A stretch of 64,000 bases of DNA from Tetradesmus obliquus (Eukaryota; Chlorophyta; Chlorophyceae; Sphaeropleales; Scenedesmaceae): assembly GCA_030272155.1 (NCBI GenBank), contig CP126195.1, forward strand, positions 5,005,001 through 5,069,000. Reading direction: 5' to 3'. Made by a program: the position numbers and the translations under genes. Below the pieces are notes generated by a model that saw only the letters and a program-made list of their open reading frames with translations, was not told where the DNA came from and searched no databases. Shown piece after piece: positions 1-11,100 of the stretch (position 1 is the first letter of the stretch; every line of letters begins with the position of its first letter).

Positions 1-35
1 CATGCAGTGCTAGAGGCGTCTGATGCATCGACCCG

Positions 36-570
36 GTACCCCCAGGGCCGTCCATCATGTTGATCTCAACTGCCAGCTGTGTCTTTGAACAATAGGCCGC
101 TGCCAATGTATCTACAGGGCATCCACTCCCTCTCTGAAAGTGTTATGTGAATGCACCCTCAGGGTCGTCCAGCGCGTTCGCCTCCACCGTGTCTTTGAAG
201 AGGAAGCTGCTGGCCTGAGGCCATAGACTAGGCAACACATAAATAAAACTGCATGGCCACTGCATCACCAAACACCATCTGCAGTTGAATTGCTCACACC
301 TTCAGGGTCATCCAGCGCGTTGACCTGACCTTTTCCTTCAACAGGAAGCCGCTGCCAACAAATTACTGAAGTAAACTTAATGCAGATAAAAGCTACATCC
401 CTCTGCACCTTTGGGGTCGCCCAGCACGTCGACCTCTACTGTATCTTTGAACAGCAAGCCGCTGCCAATGAACACCTACATGTAAGACATCTACTCCCCT
501 GTAACGCACCCTCAGGGTCGCCCAGCGCGTTGACGTCAACTGTGTCTTTGAACAGGAAGCCGCTGCCAAT
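36..570 (-). repeat. Five degenerate copies of the 3' end of CreA-like exon 2
   Basis: Copies lie at about 36-116, 154-217, 297-358, 406-468 and 507-569, downstream (in transcription) of the intact exon at 622-720. Each carries the segment encoding GSGFLFKDTVEVNALDDPEG or a variant, plus a GGTGC-like donor. Spacing is roughly 100-140 bp. The nearer copies (406-468 and 507-569) remain open; the 36-116 copy has an in-frame stop and the 297-358 copy is badly diverged. In the better copies the 5' boundary reads TTGGCAG|CGGC, a possible acceptor created where the full exon has GGCCAGCGGC. Confidence 0.8.
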
Positions 571-621
571 ATCAAACATTACCAAATCATCCTCTTGCAT
601 CTATTTCCTTTGTAAACGCAC

Positions 622-1262
622 CTTCTGGATCGTCCAGCGCGTTGACCTCTACTGTGTCTTTGAACAGGAAGCCGCTGGCCTGGAACTCGCCGATCTTGTC
701 ACGCCCAGCCCATGCGGCTCCTGCAGGCAGTACATGCGCAAGCAGTACAGACACAAACAAGCAGTACAGACACACAAGCAGTACATTCACGTACAAGCAT
801 CACATACACACGCTTAAAAAAATGATCTGGCGCTGGCAGCTGCAAATAATCTGCATTTCACCAGCAACGGCTGCTGCAGTGGCAGTTTCCATGTGCAGTT
901 GCTGGTGCATGAGCAGGCCAGCCCGGCAGCAGATCTGTGTGTATTGCCTGCCTGCCAGCGTGATGCTAGATGGTGCTGAAGTGTCATCAGCATATGTTTG
1001 AGCTGTTGCAATACGCATGCACGGCCATCCCGGTGGTTGCGGCTTGCTGCTGGTGCCATCCCACACGCTGCACTCGTGGCGAACCTGGAGTGAGCAGAAG
1101 CGCGGCGGTTACGGTTGCACACAGGGCTGCATCAGCAAATGCTGGTCCCTGATTTCTCTGTGCCTGGCATCTGGCTGCTGCTTTGGGCGCTGAGAAGGGC
1201 CGGAAGGGTGTCCTGGCAGCTGCAGTGTTTGCTGTCCTGCAGGTGTTCCTTGCAGCCAGCAT
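622..1262 (-). CDS. CreA-like protein, thylakoid-lumen targeted, 5' part (gene continues off the left edge)
   Basis: Two exons read on the minus strand. Exon 1 is 1262-1085 (59 codons + 1 nt, donor CCAG|GTTCGC). Exon 2 is 720-622 (99 nt, acceptor CTGCAG|GAGCC, donor GAAG|GTGCGT), and the phase-1 join is in frame. The N-terminus MLAARNTCRTANTAAARTPF is Arg/Ala/Thr-rich like a chloroplast transit peptide. It is followed by a hydrophobic stretch (ATVTAALLLTPG) and an AxA-type site (AAWA|GRD), the layout of a Tat/Sec lumen signal. The mature start, DKIGEFQASGFLFKDTVEVN then ALDDPEG, resembles the start of CreA-family proteins (E. coli CreA has an equivalent IG...FDDP segment). The family's molecular function is not established. 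Exon 2 is symmetric (phase 1-1). The remaining exons must lie left of base 1. The family call rests on this short segment. Confidence 0.6.
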
Positions 1263-2710
1263 TGTGACGAAGGAGCAGATGAAGCCGCGATAAGCACTTC
1301 AATGCAATACGGCTCGAACCAGCTGCAGCATATGCGATCCTTCATGGCAGATGCGCACACGAAGCCTGGACACAAAAGGGACAGCACATGAGTTACAGAG
1401 ACAGGGTTCTGCGAAGCTGCTGGCTTAGTGCTGCCTTGATCGGCCTGCTGTTGGCAGCCTGCCTACGTTGTGCACTGAAAGATCAATCATTGTGCCGCAA
1501 CGGACTGCATTCCACCGATACAACCCTCCCTGTTTTGCAACTCCAGCGCTGAGTCAACTCGCGCCGCACGTTGTACAGATTCGATCTTTGCTAAAATGAT
1601 TATCCTCAGGAGTTACTGAGCTACTTGTCCCTACCTTGCACTGGCCTTCCTTTCTCACTGGCTCACTCACTTTGCGAGTGTTCTCGCGGGCGAGCACTGG
1701 CGAAGGTGCCAGACCACTGACGGCGTAGGATCAAAGCAACGTAAGGTCACGGCGCAAGGACCGCAGGTAAGCATGTGACCTACCTGCGACCCAAGGGCAA
1801 CAGAGATAGATAGCCTGACCTGGCAAAGCACTTTTGCTCGTGGAGCATGCTTGTGTATGACTTTTCACTGTCAAAAAAACGCGTTTTCCATGTCGAGCGC
1901 GTGCCGCTGAAGCTGGGCCCAATGAGCAGAGTGCTGCTGCCAGGCCTTCCCCACCGCTGACACTAGCCAGCTTCCGAACGTGCACAACACCCGCCAACAG
2001 CTACAGAACCGCACTTAAACTTACTCGGTGTTTGCAGGGCGTCAAGGCCTAAGGAAGACTCAGCAAGGCTTGGTGGTCACACAGCTGCAGCGGTACCAAA
2101 GCTACCAGCAGCAGTAGCTGCACGCACCACCTCTCAGGCGCTGCTTCGCGCAGCAGCAGCAGCAGGTCAATGAACAACACATCCACAGCAAGCAGCGACC
2201 CGTACATGAGCATAAATTCAGGCGCAACGTTCCCCAAGATATTCTCTGATGCTCAGGATGGCTCCACAGACGGTGTGTGGGACACTGCCCTGCTTGCATC
2301 AGCCGCTTGCTGGGTTTCCCCCCCTCCAGCCGTGCAATACAAGACCTTGCAGGAAATCTCTGCAGCTGCCGCAGCACTTTGTGCGGTGCCCTATCGGCCG
2401 CAGTCCTGATGTGGCGTGCATGCTTGCCCTGCAGCGTGCTGCGCATGGAAACGCGAAGACAGCTGTGTAACACCTCATAGATGAGCAGCTGAAAGTCCGT
2501 TCTGAGGATTGGAAGCTCAGAGGGTGGGTCTGGGCTACAGCTAGAGCAGCCAGGGGGCTAGTGATGCTCAATGCACTAGTGCATACCTTACCAGCAGCCA
2601 GCCATCATAGCAAGCAAGCACCTTATGCAGCAACGTCATATCATGCCCAGCAACCCAAATATCTGACCGCAACACCCGCAATGCATGACACCACATTCAC
2701 AACCCCGCAG
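1263..2710. other. Region between the divergent CreA-like and VIT/VWA genes; no gene resolved
   Basis: No ORF here has recognisable homology. The stretch should hold the promoters of both flanking genes and the unlocated first exon of the plus-strand VIT/VWA gene. That exon must end in phase 1 to join 2711. A short serine/threonine-rich plus-strand ORF at 2170-2409 and the ORF from 2561 were considered and not accepted. Confidence 0.4.
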
Positions 2711-5700
2711 GCCGCAACTCAGCGACGCAGCCGCAGCAGCAGCACGACGCAAACGGCACATCCTACCCACAGCCCATGTACCACAACGCTAGCCAGCAGC
2801 AGCAGCAGCAGCAGCATGGCAGCAGCGCGCCCACATCTACGCACACGCCCTACAGCAGCAGCACGCCCAGCGGCTACAGTGGTTACAACAGCGGCATGAG
2901 CAGCATGCAGCCGCCCGCCAGCGGCTGGAGCAGCAGCGCCGGCACGCACCAGGTGCACAGCAGCAGCGGCGGCAGCGGGCAGGCCACTGGGGCATACACC
3001 TCAGGCAGCATCCCGCTGCCTCACCAGCCAGGAGGTGAGCAGAAGATTGTTCCAGATAGTACCAGTATCAGATAGATGTGCTGTCATTTGACAACTCATC
3101 CATCGGTGCCTCAACATTGAGGTCTTCTGATGTTGCGCGGCAAACCCCACACCACCATATTGTAAGTTCTAAAAGCTTACATGCAAATGCAATCACCCTG
3201 TCAACAACCTTAAGCTCCCCCACCATCACTCCAACCCCCTGTCTGTAGGCTCTTACCCCAGCAGCATGACCAACAGCAGCGCCGGAGGTGCCTACCCAGG
3301 CGGTGCAGCAGCACTCTCCTCATCCTCAGGAGTCAACCTGCCGCTGCCGCAGCTCTCAGTCAGCAGTGGCATGCCCTCAGTGCCCCCAGGCGGCATGCCA
3401 GCCTCCTACCCCTACCCAGCAATGGGGGGCCTGCAAATGCAGCCGCCAGGTCACCAGCCGCCGCTGTCGGCCCCGGGGGTGTTAGGCGCGAGTGTTATTC
3501 AGGGCGGTTTAGGGCCCTACGGGCAGAACAGCGTGGCGGCTGGGCCGCAGGCGGCTGACATGGCGGCGCGGGCGTTAGCCGCGGTTCAGGCGAACACCAA
3601 CGGCGGCGTGCCGAGCAGCGGTTTAAGCGCGCAGGGTTTGGCGTCGGTGGTGACGCGGCCGCAGCTGGGAGATGACTTGTATTGCAGCTGCCCCATGGTG
3701 TGCGTGGTGGGCACAAACTACGGCGCGCCGCATGCAGTGCCGCTGAGCATCATGAGCCTGCAGTTTGAGGTGTCGTGCCACATCAGCCAGGCCTTCGTGC
3801 ACATGCAGCTGGTGTGCCACTACCCCATGGTGAGCTTGGTTTGCTTTATTTGCTTTTCTTTTCAGCTTGATTTTGAACGTTGTGTTGTTCATCTATATAA
3901 CGTGCCACATCAGCCAGGTCTTCATGCACATGCAGCTGGTGTGCCACTACCCAATGGTGAGTTGTGTGATTTCAATTACATATTCTATTGCAAACTGCAT
4001 TGTGTGTTGCTTGCCCAGCTATTTGCAGTGTGAACAGTGCTTCACACAGCGAGTTCCGCACAGTTGTTTTTCTTGCGTCGGCTGCTGCGGGCTGCTGTGC
4101 ATGTCCTGCCAGGTGCGCATGCTGCTGACTTCAAAACCCAGCCCCAGACCTGCAACAGGAACTGCAGCACCACCAGCAAGGGTCAGCCATTTGTTGCTTG
4201 GAACGCCCTCAAGCTTTCACCTGCAGTGCAACATGACATCCATCATACGTAGTGCCTAACTCACATCATATTACCTTGAGCTGTGAGCTAGATGGCATGC
4301 CTGTCGTATCACCAATCTGCTGTGTCACTGTGTGCTGCCACACCAGAACTGGAACGACGCGCCACTGGTGCTGTTCCTGCCCAAGAGCACCGACACCACC
4401 ATCACGGAGCTGTGCATTGAGAACATGGTGCGGCCCAGCGTGTTTGCCACAGCGGTGGTGCCGCTGGAGGACATGAAGAAGTACAGCGGTGGCAAGGGCG
4501 GCGTAGGTGCGTTATGGACATGTTATTTTGTTATGTTGCATTATGTCACTGTCATCACGGCAGGGCGTTGCCCGAGCGTGTTTGCCACAGCGGTGGTGCC
4601 GCTGGAGGACATGAAGAAGTACAGCGGCGGCAAGGGCGGCGCAGGTGCGTTATGTGACATGTTATTTTGTTGGCAGGACAATTTAACGTGCCGTATGTTA
4701 CAGCTGCAGCGTGTCAGGGCAGGGACTGCCACTGTGGGGTTTGCCACAGCCCACGCACATGTGCAGTAGGGGACGTTATTGCCGTTCACCTTGTGTGTCT
4801 CGCTCGCTGCCTTGACCTTCTGCCTTGCTCTTGTATTCATTCTGACATGCAGCGCCAGTCACGGCCGGCAGCGACCCCGAGGACACGGCAGGCACCGACC
4901 CCGAGATGTTCATGCTGCCGCTGCCGCCCGGGCTGCCCGGGGACCAGTACCGCGTGCGGCTGAGCTACTTCCACGCCATGGTCTTTGACGTGCTGCAGGG
5001 CAAGTACTTGCTGCGCCTGCCCACGACAGTGCCCGCGGTGAGTGTGGGCGTTGTGATTGTAGTTAGGTGGTGGTGTGTTATGGTGGTGTGTGGGCATTAT
5101 GTTAGGTGGTGGTGTGTTATGGTGGTGTGTGGGCATTATGTTAGGTGGTGGTGTGTTATGGTGGTGTGTGGGCATTATGTTAGGTGCTTGGTGTTTCGAC
5201 GTGCTGCAGGGCAAGTACGTGCTGCGCCTGCCCACGACGGTGCCCGCGGTAAGCTTTGGCATCTGCACTGTTGACTGTTACTGTGGTGACTTGTGGGTGC
5301 TGTGGTGGGTGCTGTGGTGCTTCGCGTGCTGCGCCTGCCCTCAACGGTGCCCGCGGTGAGCATGGTTGTACGAGCATTGTTGTACTTCTAGCCATTTTGA
5401 TGGTGGTTTGGTGGTGCTGTGGTGGGTGCTGTAGTGCTTGACGTGCTGCAGGGCAAGTACGTGCTGCGCCTGCCCACCACGGTGCCAGCGGTGAGTGTGG
5501 TTTTGTGGGTTCAGCTGTTATGGAGGTGGTTCCGCTGTGGTCTTTGACGTGCTGCAGGGCAGTACGTGCTGCGCCTGCCCACGACAGTGCCCGCGGTGAA
5601 TGTGGGTCTGTTGCGCTCGAATCATTGTTGAGGTGGTTTGTGAGTGCTGTGGTGGGTGCTGCGGTGAGTGCGTTGGTGGGTACTGCGGTGCTGGACATAG

Positions 5701-8111
5701 TACAGTCAAGTCAAGTGTGTGCTGCACCTGCCCACGACGGTGCCCGCGGTGAGCACAGGATCATGGCTGCTGTGTGACTGTTGTTGGTTGTTGTGGTGGT
5801 TTGGTGCAGCCAGTGGTCTTCGACGTGCTGCACAGGAAGTACGTGCTGCGCCTTCCCACGACGGTGCCCGCGGTAAGTGTGGGCGTTTCTTGTGGTTTCA
5901 TTGATGGTTTGTGGGTGCTATGGTCTTCGACGTGCTGCAGGGCAAGTACGTGCTGCGCCTGCCCACCACGGTGCCTGCGGTGAGTGTGGTTTGCTTGTGT
6001 GGTGTGGGGTTGCATTTCTATTTTCCACATGATGCGGGCAAGTGCGAGCTGCGCCTGCTCACTATGAGCCCTTGCAGACATTGCGGCCAGGATATGACGT
6101 TAGAGAGCATGGAATGTTCTGCTTGTTTGCTGAACTTGCTGCTGCTGGTGCTGCTGCTGCTGCTGCCGCAGGTGTGCCTGGCTCAGGGCAGCAGCGTGAA
6201 CAGTGTGCTGGACGTGAGGGTGGGCGTGAACACAGGTGGGCCCAGCCGCATAGCAGCGGCAGCAGCAACAGTGTAGGCTGCATGCACAACAGCAGTAGTA
6301 CTTGCGAGTCTGTATGCTTGCACAGTGTCTCAAGCTGCATTTAAAGGGTGGGCGTGATTACAGGCGTGGGCAGGCAGGCCGCAGCAGCAACAGCAGGCTG
6401 CTGCATCAGCGGGCAACAAACATGCTTGATGACATGAGGCTGCTTGTGCTTAGCTAGCTGTCATTGCCGTAACGCTTGCTTGTCACCCCTGACGCCCTTA
6501 CTTTGTTGCGTAATCAGGCACCAGCGATGACGTGGAGCTGCTGGTGCCCAGCCACCCAGTGGTCATCCAGTCAAAGCAGCCGGGGTCAGTCAACTTTGAG
6601 CTGGACACCTCACAGGTGCGTACTGCAGCAGCAGCATTGCGCATGAGCCGCACTTCAACAACATGCACAAGGCCTTCTTGCGCCTCAAGTATGCCAGTTA
6701 TGCATACTGTGAATCATCACAACCTGGACTCGCACTGTGCAATGGCAGGCACTTTCCATGCATCTAGCATCTCCTGCTTCTTCTTTTTGCAACAATGCGC
6801 GCTATTGGTCCTTGATTGCAGCGCGTGCTGCTACCGCTGCCCAAACTGGCCTTCGCGTTGTGCCTGACACCTGCTGCCTGACACCTGCAGTAGCCATAGT
6901 GGAGCTTCTGCCTCTCCTGCCGCAACAGGCTGTTTTGCTGTGCCTGCCACTGCTGCCACTGCTGCTGCTGCTGCTGCTGCTGCTGTCGCTGCTGCTGCTG
7001 CCGCCAGGTGTGGGAGAACGGTGACTTTGTGGCGGGCTACAGCGTGTGGACGCGCGACCAGGTCACGGCAACGGTGCATGTGGAGGCGCCACAGCCGGGC
7101 ATGCCTGACCAGCGCGGCACGTTCGCGCTGAGCATCACACCCCCAGGTGCGTTTGCCACATTTGCTGCAGCTTCGATACTTCTCTTTGCGCCTTCCCTCC
7201 CCCAGAGTGATGTGTACCTCGGTCAGACACCAGGCTAATTTTGTCTTTGTTGCTCCGTCAGCCCACAGTAATGTGTGCCTCTAAAACTTATCGCCTGCCC
7301 TTTCCTGCAGGCGCCGAGAACTGCTACCCATTCTGGTAGAAAACTATACTCACAACCCACTCCTTCTTTGCTTGCGCCGCAGGCCCGGAGAAGTGTGTGC
7401 GCTTCCCGCGCAGCGTGGTCTTCATGTTTGACCGCAGCGGCTCCATGACCGGCGACCCCATCCGTTTTGCCAAGGTGGCGCTGCTCAACGGGCTGCACAT
7501 GCTGGGGCCCGAGGACAGGTTCACTGTGGTGGCATTCGACCACGAGCAGCTCTGGTGGACGGGTGAGGATTTGAGAGGAACGTTGCGGGGTAGAGGTTGC
7601 TGGGCTGGTGCAGGGAAGCAGTGCACGGGCGGGGTTGCTGAAATAGTGCATACGTGTCAGGTGTGCACGTCTAGAGGAGCTTTGTGTGCTGCGATTGACT
7701 CAGTTGTCCACATCAACCCACAATGTTGCTCAATGGGCTGCACATGCTGGGGCCCGAGGACAGGTTCACTGTGGTGGCCTTCGAACACGAGCAGCTCTGG
7801 TGGACGGGTGAGGGGTTGCAGCTGCTTTCTGTCAAGGGTTGCTGTTGTGCTGGCGTGTTCATTGGATCTTGTACACATGTGCCGGCTGAGCAACACAGAG
7901 TGCGCTGTAAGTACAGCTGTGTCCCACAGTTCCCAACACCAAAGCGCAGTGGTTCTCCTATGCATCAAAAGTGGGTGCTGGTTGTGAGTGTTTGGCATGA
8001 TGCCGCTGCTGCTGCTTGCTGTCAGACTGACTGATTGAGGGCACACTTCAGCACATCCTCACCTGCACGCACTGCATTTCACCTGCTGACACTGCTGACA
8101 CTGCTGCTGCG

Positions 8112-8194
<83 letters not shown>

Positions 8195-11100
8195 ACCGGC
8201 TGATCGAGGCCACGCCCGAGAACATCCTCACCTGCATGCACTGGGTCAATGATGACCTGTCTGCGCGCGGCACCACAGACATCCATGCGCCGCTGCAGCG
8301 CGCACTGAAGCTGCTGGCGGGGGCCTCGGGGCTGCCACTGGTGTTCCTGCTCACAGACGGTGCGTGCGTGATGCACAGCGGACGGTGTAGTTTAATTTGC
8401 TTTTTGAAGCATAGCTGCGCGCGCTGAAGCTGCTGGCGGGGGCCTCAGGGCTGCCACTGGTGTTCCTGCTCACAGACGGTGCGTGTGTGATTCACAGCAG
8501 ATGATGTAGTTTTTCGCCTTTTGAAGCATAGCAGCGCGCACTGAAGCTGCTGACGGGTGCCTCGGGGCTGCCGCTGGTGTTCCTGCTCATGGACAGTGTG
8601 TGTGAGCGGCTGATGTGTGGAATGCACAGCAGAGAGATAGTGCATTTTGCTTCTTCTTAATGCACAGCAAGTAGCTGCTGAAGAGGATGTATCTGCTAAT
8701 TGCCGTCTAGAGCACCTGGCTTGCCTGTTCAAAGCGTTAATGTACTGTTTCTTGTGACCTGTGCGCGTGGTTTTGTCAACCTTGCAGGCTGTGTGGATGA
8801 CGAGCGGGACATCTGCATCATGGCGGAGAACTCCATCAAGGCCGCAACGGCCGTTGACGTCAGTAACATCGTCATAACAACCGATGGCAGCACGATGACG
8901 GTCAACCCGGCGCCGCCCACGCCCTCGCCACCGATGCTGGCGCCACGCGTGTACACCTTTGGCATTGGTAAGCGCAGAAACGTGTGAAGCATATGTTGAT
9001 CAAGCCAGCAAACCAGCTTGTTGTGTGATGGGTGCGGAGTGCCGGCGCAGCGTTTGTACACCTTTGGCATTGGTGAGCGCAAAACTGTGTACAGAAGATG
9101 CATTCAGATGCTTTCAGCCAGCAGGCCCTGCTGTTGTTTGGTGATTGCAGAGTGCTAGCGCCAGGCGTCTTCCCCTTTGGCGTTGGTGAGCATGCAGAGC
9201 GAGTAACAGGACATAACAGGCGCATGAGGCCAGCAGATGCCGGCATCGTGTGGTGAGTTTTCATAACCACACCTCACATGCTGCGCTGTTGCCTCTGCAT
9301 GTTTCTTACGTGTCCGCATCAGCATTTCGCGCCGCAGGCCCCTGCTGCAACCACTACTTCCTCAAGCGGCTGGCGGCCCTGTCGCTCAACTCCTACATCA
9401 TGCACACTGTTTCTCAGGCGCTGCCTCTGCACTCCACCTTATTTCACCATCATAATGTCACGCCGCAGGCCCCTACTGCAACCACTACTTCCTCAAGCGG
9501 CTGGCGGCCATCGGGCGCGGCATGAACGACGTGGCCTTCAGGCCGCACGCCATCCAGGCCGTGATGGAGCGCATGCTGGCGGCGGCTGCCATGCCCATGC
9601 TGTCCGACGTGCAGATCCGCGTGCAGGTGGGGGTTCATAAAACCTTGAGCAATTATGTGAAAGCGCTGTTTTAGGCAGTTGCAGTGGTGCTGTGGTAGTG
9701 CTGCTTTGCAAAGCTCGGGCCTGTTGTGGTGAGGTTTGAAGATGGCAGGGCCAAGGGTGTAGCCAGGACACAGTGTTGGCCGGCGCAGCTGCGCCATCCA
9801 GGCGGTGATGGAGCGCATGCTGGCAGCAGCCGCCATGCCCATGCTGTCAGATGTGCAGATCCGTGTCAGGTAGGGGTGTGTTTGTATAAGTCACTTTTAC
9901 TTCATGAAAAGCACTGTTGTTGGCAGTCACAGCGGTGTTGTGGTGATGCTGTTTGCAAAGCTCGGGCTTTCACTAAAGATGGAAGGGCTGAGTGTGTAGC
10001 TAGGGCACACACATCGTTGGCAGGCACAGCTGTGCCATATAGGCGATCATGGAGCGCATGCTGGCGGCAGCCGCCATGCCCATGCTGCCCGACGTGCAGG
10101 TCCGCGTGCAGGTGCGGCGGCATGTGTGTGGGGACCTCTTTGCAGGTTTTGCCAGCACCAAGCACTGCTGTTTGGCCATGAGGTTGAGCTTGTTCTGCAT
10201 GCTCCTGGGGCTGCCGTGTTGCCCTGCCGATGCATATCCTGTCCAGTTAACGCCAGCACAGACCGCCTAACTTGCTGCTGCTGCTGCTGCTGTTGCTGCT
10301 GCTTTCACCCTGCAGGGCCTGACTCAGGTGGAGCTGTACCCCTTCCCCATCCCTGATGTGTTTGTGGGGCAGCCGCTGCTGGTCAGCGGCAAGTTTGAGG
10401 GAGACTGGCCGGAGAGCGTGGAGATCTGCGGCACGCTGCCTGACGGCAACAGTGAGCATGTGTTACGCTGCTTCTTCTGCATCTGCTGCGCGTGCTGCGC
10501 GTGCTGCGCCTGCTGCATCCGTTGTGTCTGAGGTTGTCGGTACATATCAGCTGCTGCTAGAATGTGTGGCGTGGTGTTGTCCGGCCGTAGGGCGTGGATA
10601 TCTGCGGCACCCTGCCTGACGGCAACAATGAGCATGCGTTCGCTGCTTCTTTTGCATCTGCTGCGCCTGCTGCGCCTGCTGCGCGTGCTGCGCCTGCTGC
10701 ATCCGCTGTGTCTGAGGTTGTCTGTACATATCAGCTGCTGCTAGAATGTGTGGCGTGGTGTTGTCCGGCCGTAGGGCGTGGAGATCTGCGGCACGCTGCC
10801 AGACGGCAACAGTGAGCATGCGTTCGCTGCTTCTTCTGCATCTGCTGTGCCTGCTGCATCTGTTGTGTCTGAGGTTTCATGTTTTTATCAGCTGCTGCTA
10901 TGTACACCTTGACGTGGTGTTGTCTGGCCAGAGAGCGTGGAGATCTGTGGCACCCACTGTGAGTGCACAGCACGCTGCTGCTGCTGCTGTCTCTCTCTTG
11001 TGTTTGATGGGTTATGTTTCCAATATGTCTCCATGTACACTCTGGCATGGTGTTGCCTGGCTATTGCAATGGTGCTTGCTGTGACAGCTGTACCTTATAA

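Noticed and set aside
1300..1330. Possible tRNA T-arm (GGTTCGAGCC on the minus strand)
   Set aside because: No matching acceptor stem, anticodon arm or D-arm could be paired around it.
5189..6060. CRISPR-like array
   Set aside because: Repeats are diverged coding fragments with splice sites, spacers are unequal and repetitive, and the context is an intron of a eukaryotic gene.
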